From an uncultured Victivallaceae bacterium (lineage in GTDB: Bacteria > Verrucomicrobiota > Lentisphaeria > Victivallales > Victivallaceae): DNA of 64,000 nucleotides. Where the stretch lies: contig CALXXL010000010.1 in the NCBI GenBank assembly GCA_944392655.1, forward strand, positions 26,679 to 90,678, read 5' to 3'. Position numbers and translations under genes: made by a program. The notes beneath the pieces were generated by a model. The model was not told the origin of the DNA. It saw nothing but the letters and a program-made list of their open reading frames with translations, and made no database searches. Positions 27,131 to 36,999 of this stretch are shown here, in pieces. Position 1 is the stretch's first letter. Each line of letters opens with the position of its first letter.

Positions 27131-28485
27131 TTTGGGCTCAAAAAGGTACTTTGTGGTGTCAGCAAGCCGGGGGCATCGGGGAAGAAGATGTGCAGATAAC
27201 TGCCGAAAACGTTACCGTTGCGGCTTCCACACAACTCTTTTCTGCCGTTAAGGGAAACGCTTTCAAAGAGTGGATTATCCGTGTCGTTGCCGAAAACCAC
27301 GCTGTAATGAAACTCATGTCCTTTAAGGGAACTATTCTTTTTTCCGAGGGGGCAATCCTGTAAAATTTTTATATTTCTATATCCTAATGCGGCCAGTTTA
27401 TTTTTCAGGAACGCTCTGCCCGGCAACAAATTACAAAACTCATACGTCGTCCCGTCGGATGAGACGAACGCCTGAGTCAAATAAACATATCCGCCGCATT
27501 CGCCATAAATAACTTTATTGTCTGCGGCAAAATCTCTTATATCCTGAATCATGGTTAAGTTGGCTGCCAGTTCTACGGCATACAATTCCGGATATCCCCC
27601 GCCGAAATACAATCCATCGAGATTTTCCGGCAGCTTCCGGTCATGGATTGGTGAAAATGTAACTATTTCAATTCCAGAACGATGCAACTTTTCAAAATTC
27701 TCCGGATAGTAGAAAGAAAACGCCTCATCCACCGCCACCCCCAGCCGGTATTCCGGGGTGGGATAATCAGATTTAACCTCAGTAAATCCATCTGGTATAA
27801 CAACTTGAGTAAATTTTTCCAACTTCTCCCAATCGAGTTTCAAATTATCAGCCAGAAGATCAAAAAAGTCCTCATCGTAGTCATCCAGCGATAATCCCAG
27901 ATGACGTTCTTTCAATTTCAGTTTATCATTCCTGATCATATAGCCGATCAACGGCGGCAAACCGTTGTTACTCAAGGACTGGCGTAAAATCTCCACATGA
28001 TTTTCCGACCCGGCCATAGCGGCAAACACCCCCGCAATCCGCACATTTTTATTCCAGTTGACAAATCCGCTGACCAGCGGTGCAACAGATTGTCCAATCC
28101 CGTGCACATTCACTACCAGAATCACCGGTAAATCCAGCGCCTGAGCAATTCCTGCCGGAGCGAGAGCGCCGCCAAAATTCATATCGCCGTCAAACAATCC
28201 CATCGCCCCCTCGACCACCGCGGCGTCTGCTCCGGTACAGTGGGTAAAGAATGTTTTCCGCAAAGCGGCTTTGTCCATAAAGAAGCCGTCCAGATTTATC
28301 GACACCTCTTTGCACGCCATTCTATGTAGTTGTGGATCAATATAATCCGGACCGCACTTAAACGGAGCCGGTACTATACCTTTACGCTCCATCGCCCGCA
28401 ATATTGCCAGCGTTACAGTGGTTTTTCCGCAACCGGAATTGGTTCCGGCCAGCATAAATGCCGGAATTTTTTTATTTACTGTCAC
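27127..28485 (-). CDS. cbiA: Cobyrinate a,c-diamide synthase
   Basis: ATP-dependent amidation of the a and c side chains of cobyrinate, using glutamine. The protein of about 452 residues has an N-terminal dethiobiotin-synthase-like P-loop GTNSGCGKTTVTLAIL, GPDYIDPQLH, and VVEGAMGLFDGD. The C-terminal class I glutaminase carries the catalytic Cys in IYGECGGYVYLTQAF and GHEFHYS. The GTG at 28485 is preferred because GGAGAGG lies 8 nt upstream; an ATG at 28518 inside cbiH is the alternative. Confidence 0.93.
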   Translation of the reverse strand: MTVNKKIPAFMLAGTNSGCGKTTVTLAILRAMERKGIVPAPFKCGPDYIDPQLHRMACKEVSINLDGFFMDKAALRKTFFTHCTGADAAVVEGAMGLFDGDMNFGGALAPAGIAQALDLPVILVVNVHGIGQSVAPLVSGFVNWNKNVRIAGVFAAMAGSENHVEILRQSLSNNGLPPLIGYMIRNDKLKLKERHLGLSLDDYDEDFFDLLADNLKLDWEKLEKFTQVVIPDGFTEVKSDYPTPEYRLGVAVDEAFSFYYPENFEKLHRSGIEIVTFSPIHDRKLPENLDGLYFGGGYPELYAVELAANLTMIQDIRDFAADNKVIYGECGGYVYLTQAFVSSDGTTYEFCNLLPGRAFLKNKLAALGYRNIKILQDCPLGKKNSSLKGHEFHYSVVFGNDTDNPLFESVSLNGRKELCGSRNGNVFGSYLHIFFPDAPGLLTPQSTFLSPK

Positions 28486-29215
28486 TTCTGTATCCTCTCC
28501 GGCAGTAAAATCTGCCATTATGCACCACCGTATCGGAATTACCGATTATCACTAAAGTAGTCATACCGACCTTCTCCTGCGGGAAATCGTCTATTGAACC
28601 TATATAGAGCTCCTCACCTTCGCGCCCGATATTATTAACTGCCGCCACCGGGAGATTGCCGTCATTATACTTCCTGAATATCTCCAATGCCAACGGGAAC
28701 AACTCTTTACGCTTGCGGCTTACCGGATTGTAAAGAGCCGTTACCATACTGCATGAAGCGGCGGCTTCAAGCCGTTTTATAATCAATTCCCTTGGCGTCA
28801 TCAAATCGGACAAACTTATCACCGCAAAGTCATTCATCAATGGCGCCCCCATCACCGCCGCAGCAGCAACCGAAGCGGTAATACCGGGAATAACCGCCAC
28901 ATCAATCTCATTATACTGCGGCAGTTCGCACAGTTCAAGCAGGAGTCCGGCCATTCCATAGATTCCAGCATCACCTGATGATATTATTGCGGCAGTTTCG
29001 CCATTCAATGCCGCATCCAGTACGGCACGGCACCGTTCAATCTCCTGTCCCATAACCCCGGCAACCACTTTTTTCCCGGTCAGAAGCTCCTTTATCCCAT
29101 CCAGATATAATTTATATCCGGCAACAAATGTACATTTTTCCAGTGCCTCCAAGGCGGCCATAGTCAGCCAATCTTTTCTTCCCGGTCCCACCCCGATTGC
29201 AAATACTGTCTTCAC
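28472..29215 (-). CDS. cbiH: Cobalt-precorrin-3B C17-methyltransferase
   Basis: SAM-dependent ring-contracting methyltransferase. The 247-residue protein has IGVGPGRKDWLTMAALEAL, ISSGDAGIYGMAGLLLEL, VIPGITASVAAAAVMGAPL and LYNPVSRKRKE, all typical of CbiH/CobJ. It starts with GTG preceded by GGAGGAG, 1 nt after the CbiF-CbiG stop. The neighbourhood (CbiD, CbiG) marks the anaerobic cobalt-early version of the pathway. Confidence 0.94.
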   Translation of the reverse strand: MKTVFAIGVGPGRKDWLTMAALEALEKCTFVAGYKLYLDGIKELLTGKKVVAGVMGQEIERCRAVLDAALNGETAAIISSGDAGIYGMAGLLLELCELPQYNEIDVAVIPGITASVAAAAVMGAPLMNDFAVISLSDLMTPRELIIKRLEAAASCSMVTALYNPVSRKRKELFPLALEIFRKYNDGNLPVAAVNNIGREGEELYIGSIDDFPQEKVGMTTLVIIGNSDTVVHNGRFYCRRGYRSDSK

Positions 29216-29216
29216 T

Positions 29217-30998
29217 TTACTCCTCCACTATCTCCACCAGCGCCGCGGTAACGTTGCCCGATGCAGTTTTGCCGAAAATCAGGTTAGCTCCTTTTCCGGC
29301 AGCGAGCAATGCCGCCGCTTCAGATACTGAATTGATTCCAAGATGTTCCTGTGCGGCATGTGAAACTCCGTTTACCTGAATACTATTAAGTTCTTCTCCG
29401 GAGAAAAATTTCACTGGAATCCCCAAATCTTCAACCAGGGCAAGCAATCCCGGCTCATCCTTTTTAAGTTCTGCCGAAGCTATTAGATTTATATCGTTCC
29501 AGCTGTAGCCGTGTGATTGCAGAATATTCCCCACTTCAGCCTTCAAATCCGCCCCCGCAATTCCGCGACGGCAACCGATCCCCAGCGCGAAACGGCGTTT
29601 AACCATCTTCAGCAATACGCCTGAAGCATTGATTTTTACTTCAATAACATCTTTGGAATCACCAAGATACTCTACATTGTCCATGCCATTGTAATAACGG
29701 TTAAACAACTCTTCCGGCATTTTCAAAGAAACCAGCTTATTCTCCAGGATTGCCTGAGCAATCTCAGTCAATTTATCCGGGTTGACTATCCTGTAATGAT
29801 ATTTTGCCGCCAGCTCATCAAGCGCCATTATTCCGCGGCAGTCGCTGGCAGTGGTTATGACCGGCTTACCGCCGGTTATTGCCGCAACAGCCCGGGCTAA
29901 ACGGTTGGCTCCGCCGATATGACCGCTTAAGAGACTGATTGCGTAATCGCCGTTTTCATCGCAGACTACAACTGCCGGGTCCACCTTTTTTGAGTTGACA
30001 AGTCCGGCCGCATGGCGCACTACAATGCCGGAGGCGGTAACAGCAATAATTGCGTCAAACTCTTTCCATGCCCGGGCAAAGGCGGCGGAAAATCCGCCAT
30101 CCGGATAGACCATTCGCCTAAGCTCCGGAACTAAACTGGTAAACTTTTCCGGAGTGAAAATGACCGATCCGGCTAAACCTGAAGCGATCTGGGTAGCTTT
30201 TCCAATACCTTTGGGCGTTAAAGCAAATATGGCGCACTTACCGTAAAACCGGTCATTCCGGTAGCCGTGAACAAACTCCGCATCATAGAGCTTTGATTTG
30301 GTTTTACCCGGATCCAACACATCGCCTATAACCACCATTGCCTGCCGCTTCACTCCATGCACTGCGGCTTTCTGAGCAATATTTTCCAGCGTGCCATATA
30401 CAATTTCCTCATCCGGCCAGCTTGCCCGGTAAACTACTGCAACCGGAGTTGATGCTCTGCGGCCCGCCCGGATCAGATCAGCAGACAGCTTATCAAGTGC
30501 AGATACACTCAAAAACATACACAATGTACCTGATGTCAAATCTTCGATTCTTTCACCATCCGGCAGCGGAGTACGCCCGGCAACACGGGTGAAGATCACC
30601 CGCTGGGAGATTTCCGGCTCGGTAAACTCTATCTTCAGCGCGGCGGCCGCCGCCAAAGCACTGCTGACTCCAGGCACAACTTCAAATGGAATATTCAGCT
30701 TCTCCAATTCCCGGAACTGTTCGCCAACCGCACCGTAAATAGAAGGATCGCCGGTGTGCAGACGAACCACATTTTTCCCGGTTTCCCATGCTTTACTCAT
30801 CAGCTCAATTATCTCGTTAAGATTCATATCGCCGCTGGAAACACACTCCGCATTTCCGGCATAAGAGAGAATAGCCTCATTTACCAGCGACCCGGCATAA
30901 ATCACCAGATCCGCTTCCGCCAGAATCTTTGCCCCGCGGACAGTTATAAGATCTGCCGCGCCGGGACCGGCACCGACAAAAGTAATTTTTCCACTCAT
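29217..30998 (-). CDS. cbiFG: CbiF-CbiG fusion: cobalt-precorrin-4 C11-methyltransferase / cobalt-precorrin-5A hydrolase
   Basis: One frame of about 593 residues joins two enzymes. Residues 1-245 are CbiF: VGAGPGAADLITVRGAKIL, VRLHTGDPSIYGAVGEQ, VPGVSSALAAAAALKIEFT and VYRASWPDEEIVYGTL. From about 255 on it is CbiG: IFALTPKGIGKATQIA, AVTASGIVVRHAAGLVNSK, ISLLSGHIGGANRLARAVA and, at the end, IGCRRGIAGADL and INSVSEAAAL. The two act consecutively, methylating C11 and then opening the lactone and releasing acetaldehyde. ATG 30998 overlaps the previous stop; a TTG 9 nt earlier is unlikely. Confidence 0.93.
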   Translation of the reverse strand: MSGKITFVGAGPGAADLITVRGAKILAEADLVIYAGSLVNEAILSYAGNAECVSSGDMNLNEIIELMSKAWETGKNVVRLHTGDPSIYGAVGEQFRELEKLNIPFEVVPGVSSALAAAAALKIEFTEPEISQRVIFTRVAGRTPLPDGERIEDLTSGTLCMFLSVSALDKLSADLIRAGRRASTPVAVVYRASWPDEEIVYGTLENIAQKAAVHGVKRQAMVVIGDVLDPGKTKSKLYDAEFVHGYRNDRFYGKCAIFALTPKGIGKATQIASGLAGSVIFTPEKFTSLVPELRRMVYPDGGFSAAFARAWKEFDAIIAVTASGIVVRHAAGLVNSKKVDPAVVVCDENGDYAISLLSGHIGGANRLARAVAAITGGKPVITTASDCRGIMALDELAAKYHYRIVNPDKLTEIAQAILENKLVSLKMPEELFNRYYNGMDNVEYLGDSKDVIEVKINASGVLLKMVKRRFALGIGCRRGIAGADLKAEVGNILQSHGYSWNDINLIASAELKKDEPGLLALVEDLGIPVKFFSGEELNSIQVNGVSHAAQEHLGINSVSEAAALLAAGKGANLIFGKTASGNVTAALVEIVEE

Positions 30999-32194
30999 AT
31001 TCCGCAATTTCCCTTACTGAATACTGCAATTGTAATCGGGTTCGCACCACGCCAGAATTCATTGCCGGCAAGCTCGGAAGCGTGATATACGCTTAAAGTG
31101 AAAAGCTCTCTCCTGAACTCTCTTAAATGCGTTGCAACCACCGCCGCGCTCTCCACCCGTACCGCAACCACCACCATAATTCCGCCAGGCTTAAGCCGTT
31201 CAAATGCCGCCGACATAATTTCACCGCACTGAGCTCCACCGCCGCCAACAAATATACGGTCAGGGGCAGGCAGCTCCACCATTTTTTCCATAATATCCCC
31301 ACAAACAGGTATAACATTATCAACCCCGCTGTGTTTCATATTAAATTCAATATCGCCGATTCTGCCGTAATCTTTCTCCACCGCATACACCCGCAGTTCC
31401 CGGCACAATCCGGCAGCTTCAATGCCGACTGACCCACTGCCTGCCCCCAGATCCCACATAACTCCGGGCGCTATTCTCAATTTGGCCAGTACCACCGCCC
31501 GCACCTCCGGATGAGTTATCATATCTTTGTGCCTGCGGTAATTTTCATCCGGCAATCCCAGAGGCAAAACCGGAGGTTGCACCCCACGCTGAACGGCCAG
31601 AATATTTAATGATCTTTCCGGCAGAACGACTTCCGACATCTCACCAAGTTTACCTTTAAAAACCATCTCATCCGTCAAACCGAGATTCACCCCGATCACC
31701 GCCTGCCATTCTGCGCACAATGGATAAAGCTCCACCAATCTCCGGGCAACTTCAGCCGCATCGCGTTCCGGATCGGTATAGATAATTGCGGTTTTAGCCC
31801 GCAATATCCTTTTAAACGGAATATTGCCGGATACCGCATGCAAAGAAAACAGCTCCGCCTCCGACCAGTCTATTCCGGATTTGGCCGCCAGCAGCTGAAA
31901 CGCCGCCGGCTGCGGAGTAAACGAAAATTCACATTCAGTAAACTCCCGCAGCAATGCGCCGCCGATACCGTGAAACAGCGGGTCGCCCGAACCCAATACC
32001 ACTATTCTGTCGTTTGCTCCGGTTGTCTCCAACAATTCGCGCATAACATTTTTCCAGTCGCCCTTGAGCTCAACTTTGCGACAATAGCCGGGAACATCTT
32101 TCAATAATCTTTTCCCGGCAAAAACAATGTTTCCGGAATGCAAATCCGGTATATTCTCTCCGGCTGAAACGCCAAAAACCTCTATCTTTCTCAT
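30995..32194 (-). CDS. cbiET: CbiE-CbiT fusion: cobalt-precorrin-7 C5-methyltransferase / C15-methyltransferase, decarboxylating
   Basis: The 399-residue protein is CobL-like. The N-terminal half is a tetrapyrrole methylase (VLGSGDPLFHGIGGALLREF, LFSLHAVSGNIPFKRIL). The C-terminal half, from about residue 215, is a class I methyltransferase with GVMWDLGAGSGSVGIEAAGL, YAVEKDYGRI and IFVGGGGAQC, characteristic of CbiT. It overlaps cbiD and cbiF-cbiG by 4 nt each. Confidence 0.94.
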   Translation of the reverse strand: MRKIEVFGVSAGENIPDLHSGNIVFAGKRLLKDVPGYCRKVELKGDWKNVMRELLETTGANDRIVVLGSGDPLFHGIGGALLREFTECEFSFTPQPAAFQLLAAKSGIDWSEAELFSLHAVSGNIPFKRILRAKTAIIYTDPERDAAEVARRLVELYPLCAEWQAVIGVNLGLTDEMVFKGKLGEMSEVVLPERSLNILAVQRGVQPPVLPLGLPDENYRRHKDMITHPEVRAVVLAKLRIAPGVMWDLGAGSGSVGIEAAGLCRELRVYAVEKDYGRIGDIEFNMKHSGVDNVIPVCGDIMEKMVELPAPDRIFVGGGGAQCGEIMSAAFERLKPGGIMVVVAVRVESAAVVATHLREFRRELFTLSVYHASELAGNEFWRGANPITIAVFSKGNCGI

Positions 32195-33246
32195 AACGGC
32201 AACCGCTCCCCGATTTCATTATATACCGCAACAACCACGTTCATCTTTCCGCCCCATTCATTCAAGACCGTATCTGCCTTGCGGCAAATAATACTAAGCA
32301 TACTCTGATAGAGTTCTTCCGGCATAAGTGCTGCCGCCTCTCCCAAAGTGGTGATATTACCGGGCAAATCACAGCCGGCCTGACGGGCAAATACACGCAA
32401 TTGCTCCATATCGGCCGGATTGATGTGAGCGTGGGTATTCTTCAAACCGCAAGCGTATTTAAACAGCTTGCCCGGCATACAGCCGACAATAATCTCCTGC
32501 GCCCCCGCTTCCACGGCAGCCGCTACCGCTTCCCCGATAAAATCACCGGAAACAATCGGCTCCACCATCGGAAAATCCCGTTTCAGCGCATCCCCGGATC
32601 GTCTGCCGGAAGCAAAGCCGGGGATTTTTCCCGCCGCCAATGCCGCACGGCACTGTAACTTTATTGTATCGACATAAGCCGCATGGGAATAAGGCTTTAC
32701 TATGCCGCTGTTACCCAGAATGGATATTCCTCCGACAATCCCCAATGCCGGATTCAGAGTTTTCCGTGCCAGCTCTTCACCGTTTTCAACCGCAATTTCC
32801 AGCGTCAAAACCTCATCCATCTCACCGAAGCCCATGCGCATAAGATTATCTTTTATTATCCTGCGCGGCCCGGGATTAATTGCCGGATATCCCGGCGCAA
32901 CTGCCAACCCCGGACGGGTTACCCGCCCGACTCCGCTTCCACCGTGAATAATCAATTTTCCACGCCCGCAATCTTCCACAAGATCGCCAGCTCCGGCAGC
33001 GCCGCCACGAACAACCTTTACCTTGACTATACATTTGTCAGTAACATCCGGATCGTCCCCCGCATCTTTTTGCACGGCAAACCAACCATCCGGCAGAGTC
33101 TTAACCGGAATATTCAATACAACGCCGCCAGGCAGAATCAACTCTTCCTGTGGCAGAATCTCTCCGCCGGTTAAATATCGATATCCGGCTAAAATCGCGG
33201 CCGCCGCCGCGCTGCCGGTGGTAAAGCCGTCACGCAACTCTTTCAC
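32191..33246 (-). CDS. cbiD: Cobalt-precorrin-5B C1-methyltransferase
   Basis: Methylates C1 in the anaerobic B12 route; marker of the cobalt-early pathway. The 351-residue protein starts LRDGFTTGSAAAAAILAGY and includes GGSGVGRVTRPGLAVAPGYP, AINPGPRRII, ILGNSGIVKPYSHAAYVDTI and KNTHAHINPADMEQL. The start codon is GTG in a GTGA overlap with cbiC. Confidence 0.95.
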   Translation of the reverse strand: MKELRDGFTTGSAAAAAILAGYRYLTGGEILPQEELILPGGVVLNIPVKTLPDGWFAVQKDAGDDPDVTDKCIVKVKVVRGGAAGAGDLVEDCGRGKLIIHGGSGVGRVTRPGLAVAPGYPAINPGPRRIIKDNLMRMGFGEMDEVLTLEIAVENGEELARKTLNPALGIVGGISILGNSGIVKPYSHAAYVDTIKLQCRAALAAGKIPGFASGRRSGDALKRDFPMVEPIVSGDFIGEAVAAAVEAGAQEIIVGCMPGKLFKYACGLKNTHAHINPADMEQLRVFARQAGCDLPGNITTLGEAAALMPEELYQSMLSIICRKADTVLNEWGGKMNVVVAVYNEIGERLPL

Positions 33247-33923
33247 TGCAACTCCACTCCACTCTCCATAATTCCATGCAATGCGGCAACCGCCAGCGGA
33301 CTGCCGCCACGCCGACCATTCAAAATAATCATCGGCACATCATTTAACTGCAACGCAAGCTCCTTGGACTCTACAACGTTGACAAACCCCACCGGCATGG
33401 CGATAATCAAACGCGGCTTAATCCGGCCGGCCAACACCGCCTCCGCCACACCGGCCAATGCCAATGGCGCATTGCCGCACAAAAATATCCCGTTATCAAT
33501 TTTATCCAGGTAGAGTTCCACCCCGGCCAACGCCCGGGTGATATGCCTTTGCCGCGCCAATTCCCCCACTGGAGCGTTAAGAGATGGGCAGATAATAGAA
33601 TCCCGGCTGTAATTGGAGTTGAAACTGGATAATTTACTTACAGACAACCCGGCCTTGATCATATTGGAATCAGAATAAATCCCCGCCCCGTTCCGCAATG
33701 CCGACAGTCCGGCGGAAACCGGATCATTTTTAAATCCAACCACATCCGCTATAGCAAAATCCGCTGTGGTATGGATAAGACGGCGTACAACCCGCCATTC
33801 GCCGGGAGAAAAACGGCACCGGACTTCCGGAGCAATTTCCGCCTCTATACGGCGGAAACTCTCCGCTTCAATCTCCGCCCCCGAGGCGTTCCAGCTGATC
33901 GATTTACACTTATAGTCGTTCAT
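33243..33923 (-). CDS. cbiC: Cobalt-precorrin-8 methylmutase
   Basis: Moves the methyl group from C11 to C12, giving cobyrinate. The 226-residue protein has the catalytic histidine in VVRRLIHTTADFAIADVVGF, then RNGAGIYSDSNMIKAG, and ends with FVNVVESKELALQ and NGRRGGSPLAVAALHGIM. Its ATG shares one base with the stop of the adenosyltransferase gene upstream. Confidence 0.95.
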   Translation of the reverse strand: MNDYKCKSISWNASGAEIEAESFRRIEAEIAPEVRCRFSPGEWRVVRRLIHTTADFAIADVVGFKNDPVSAGLSALRNGAGIYSDSNMIKAGLSVSKLSSFNSNYSRDSIICPSLNAPVGELARQRHITRALAGVELYLDKIDNGIFLCGNAPLALAGVAEAVLAGRIKPRLIIAMPVGFVNVVESKELALQLNDVPMIILNGRRGGSPLAVAALHGIMESGVELQ

Positions 33924-34453
33924 TAAAAGTCTATCCCTTTCAATGCCGGAATACCATTCCTGAACTGGTGCTTTATCTCATTTATTTCCGACACCATGTC
34001 GGCAACTGCAATCAGCTCATCCGCGGCATAACGTCCGGTGATAATCACATGCAGTCCTTTGCGCTTTGTCTTCAGCGCCTCAATTACATTCTCAATTTCA
34101 AGCAATCCGGAGTTGATGGCAATATTGAGTTCATCCAGCACCAGAAGCCCGCCATCAAAATTACGCAGCAGATTCTCCGCCTTACGCCACCCTTCAAGCG
34201 CATATTCGCGGTGATTACCCGGTTTTGAGGTGAAACCGCAACCGGCAACTTCAAACAACATATCCGGAAAATAACGGTGGAAAAATTGATATTCCCCCGT
34301 CTCACAACTGCCTTTGACAAACTGCACAACCGCCACTTTCCACCCCCACCCCAATGCACGGATGACACTGCCGAGCGCAGCAGAGGTCTTGCCTTTGCCA
34401 TTGCCGGTATAGACCATTATAAGCCCATTTTCAACTCTGCCGGAATCCATCAT
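33923..34453 (-). CDS. cobO: Cob(I)yrinic acid a,c-diamide adenosyltransferase
   Basis: Attaches the adenosyl group to cobalt (BtuR/CobA/CobO family). The 176-residue protein has the P-loop VYTGNGKGKTSAALGSVIRA, then GWGWKVAVVQFVKGSCETGE and GLLVLDELNIAINSGLL. It overlaps CobD-CbiP by 4 nt. Confidence 0.95.
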   Translation of the reverse strand: MMDSGRVENGLIMVYTGNGKGKTSAALGSVIRALGWGWKVAVVQFVKGSCETGEYQFFHRYFPDMLFEVAGCGFTSKPGNHREYALEGWRKAENLLRNFDGGLLVLDELNIAINSGLLEIENVIEALKTKRKGLHVIITGRYAADELIAVADMVSEINEIKHQFRNGIPALKGIDF

Positions 34454-36999
34454 TTCAACCCCATCAGTTTATAAATACGGTTCACATCAACCCGTTCACG
34501 GATATGCGCGGCAAGCAGGTTCAGAGAGTCCTCAATCCCGTAATGCGTCAGCTTCGGTAAAGGCGCCATACCGGAAACGACTCTTACACTGTTAATATAG
34601 TCGCGGCGGAATGTGTCGTCATCAAATACCCCGTGCAGATAGGTGCAGAACAGCCGCTCTTTCTTTACCGCAACAAGATCACCAAGTTTATTGCAGCAGA
34701 TTAATGCATCCGGATCAAGGCATGAACTGACACCATTGTGAATTTCATAGCCCGCCATCTTACCGGCAAAGAAGCCGCGAAGCCCCCTCTCCTGACGCAA
34801 TATCTTCTTCTTCCCCATCACCGTTTCAATATCGATCAATCCCAGCATCGGCGATTCGGTAATATCAGATTCAACCGCATCCGGATCAAGCAAACGCATC
34901 CCCGCCAGCTGCAATCCGCCGCAAATCCCGATGTAAAATGCTCCACGCTTAACTGCCGCACAGATTTTCTCCTTCAAGCCGGAATTTAACAGCTGCTGAT
35001 AATCTGCCGCTACTGATTTACTGCCCGGTACCACCACTATGTCAGGATTGCCGAAATCGTCCGGAGAAGCTACTTTACGCACCGTTACGTCCGGCTCCCC
35101 TTCAAACGGAGTGAAATCGGTGAAATTGGCAATCCTGCCCAACTGAACAATCACCATATCCAACGTCCGGTCAAACTTTTCAACCTTGCGGACAAATGAG
35201 AAGTTGACAGAGTCCTCCTCCGGCAGCTCCAGATCCGGCAGATAATCAACCACTCCCAATACCGGTTTTCCGGTCAGCTCCTCAATATAACGATGTGCCG
35301 GTTCCAGCAGCGAGGCGTCACCACGGAATTTATTGACGATAAAACCACGCAAAAGCCGCCTTTCCCAATCCTCCAGCGTGGCGTAGATTCCGGCAAAAGC
35401 GGCGTAGACTCCGCCACGATCTATATCACCTGCCAGCATGACCCGGGCATCCGCATATTCCGCCATGCGCATATTTACTATATCGTTCTTTTTGAGATTG
35501 ACTTCACCCGGACTCCCGGCACCCTCTATAATCATTGCATCGCGGCCTTCCGCCAGCGTATCGTAACTCTCTTTTATAACGTCAAACAACCGGTGTTTCA
35601 TGGTAAAATACTCTTTCGCCCGCATTTTGCCAATTGCATGTCCCAGAATAATTATCTGGCTTGCGTGGTCGCTCTCCGGTTTTAAAAGCACCGGATTCAT
35701 ACGGACATCCGGATCTATCCGGCACGCATCGGCCTGAACCGCCTGGGCCCGCCCGATTTCACCACCATCGGCGGTAACAAAGGAGTTCAGCGCCATATTC
35801 TGCGCCTTGAATGGCGCCACGCTGTAACCATCCTCCAGCATCACCCGGCAGAATCCGGCCGTGAGAATGCTCTTGCCCGCATTGGAACATGTCCCCTGAA
35901 ACATCAACGCCGGAATTTTACGCTTCCTTATAACAGACGGCGCAAATACCACCCCGGGAGCAACAATCCGGCGCAACGCAGCTATAAGTTTTGCGTTGCT
36001 TGCCGCATCCTTCACCGCAATCCGGTAAAAGCTCTCTCCAAGCCCGACATAATCAGAACAGCACCGCACAGCTATATGGTACTCTTTCAAAAGCCGTTCA
36101 AAAAGCTCAGGAACACCGCACTCAAACAAGATAAAATCCGCACGCCCCGGATAGACCTTTATTCCGTCAATATCTGCCAAAGCCCCCGCCAGCTCACTCC
36201 GCAAACGCTCCGTCTTCGCAATCGACTTTACGGCAAAATCCTTTTGCTCCAACAGCATCGGCATAAGCCGGCACTCCGCCGCTCCGCACAGCCAGGGCGG
36301 CATGATTTCCCGTAAACGGGCAATCCACTTCTCTCCGGCAACAACATAACCCATCCGCAAACCGGGCAATGCGTAGAATTTGGTCAGAGAACGCACCACC
36401 GCAAGGTTATCTCTGGTTTTGCCAACTAACGAGATTTCCGGAACAAAATCGGCAAACGCTTCGTCAATAATAAAATTGACCTCCGGCTCAGAGTCGATCA
36501 ACTGCAAAAGCGCATCCGGAGCAGTCGTCATCCCGGTGGGGTTGGCCGGATTGCCGATTATAACCAGATCGCCGGGCTGAAGAAAACCGCGCAGCCTGTC
36601 CGGCATGAAAATAAAGTCTTCATTTTTATCCAGAATAAAATATTCCACCGGAATGCCTGCTGCCCGGCAGACCCGCTCATATTCATTAAAGCATGGCGCC
36701 ACCAGCACCGCCCGGTGCGCATTTAAACACATCGGCAGAAGAAACAGCAGCCCCCCTGCCCCATTGCCTGCCTGAACCGTGGACTCGAATATTCCCCAAT
36801 GTTCCGCTAAAAACCGGTTCACCCCGGCCGCATCCGGTTCCGGATAACGGTGCAGATCGTCAAACGCGGAAAAATACTCCTTGAACCCCCCATCCGGTAT
36901 GCCGCAGGGATTCAGGTTGACGCTGAAATCTGTTATCTCCTCTGGAAGACAACCGCCTATCGCGGCAAAACGGGCAATATCTCCGCCATGCGTACTCAT
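34450..36999 (-). CDS. CobD-CbiP fusion: threonine-phosphate decarboxylase / cobyric acid synthase
   Basis: The single 849-residue frame holds two enzymes. Residues 1-350 are a PLP aminotransferase-fold CobD: NLNPCGIPDGGF, GNPANPTGM, FIIDEAFADFVPE, and the PLP lysine in VRSLTKFYALPGLRMGYV (near residue 205). From about 360 it is CbiP/CobQ: LMFQGTCSNAGKSILTAGF, APFKAQNMALNSFVT, VVPGSKSVAADY and the glutaminase cysteine in YIGICGGLQLAG. CobD makes aminopropanol phosphate and CbiP makes cobyric acid, the two substrates joined by CbiB. It overlaps btuD and cobO by 4 nt. Confidence 0.93.
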   Translation of the reverse strand: MSTHGGDIARFAAIGGCLPEEITDFSVNLNPCGIPDGGFKEYFSAFDDLHRYPEPDAAGVNRFLAEHWGIFESTVQAGNGAGGLLFLLPMCLNAHRAVLVAPCFNEYERVCRAAGIPVEYFILDKNEDFIFMPDRLRGFLQPGDLVIIGNPANPTGMTTAPDALLQLIDSEPEVNFIIDEAFADFVPEISLVGKTRDNLAVVRSLTKFYALPGLRMGYVVAGEKWIARLREIMPPWLCGAAECRLMPMLLEQKDFAVKSIAKTERLRSELAGALADIDGIKVYPGRADFILFECGVPELFERLLKEYHIAVRCCSDYVGLGESFYRIAVKDAASNAKLIAALRRIVAPGVVFAPSVIRKRKIPALMFQGTCSNAGKSILTAGFCRVMLEDGYSVAPFKAQNMALNSFVTADGGEIGRAQAVQADACRIDPDVRMNPVLLKPESDHASQIIILGHAIGKMRAKEYFTMKHRLFDVIKESYDTLAEGRDAMIIEGAGSPGEVNLKKNDIVNMRMAEYADARVMLAGDIDRGGVYAAFAGIYATLEDWERRLLRGFIVNKFRGDASLLEPAHRYIEELTGKPVLGVVDYLPDLELPEEDSVNFSFVRKVEKFDRTLDMVIVQLGRIANFTDFTPFEGEPDVTVRKVASPDDFGNPDIVVVPGSKSVAADYQQLLNSGLKEKICAAVKRGAFYIGICGGLQLAGMRLLDPDAVESDITESPMLGLIDIETVMGKKKILRQERGLRGFFAGKMAGYEIHNGVSSCLDPDALICCNKLGDLVAVKKERLFCTYLHGVFDDDTFRRDYINSVRVVSGMAPLPKLTHYGIEDSLNLLAAHIRERVDVNRIYKLMGLK

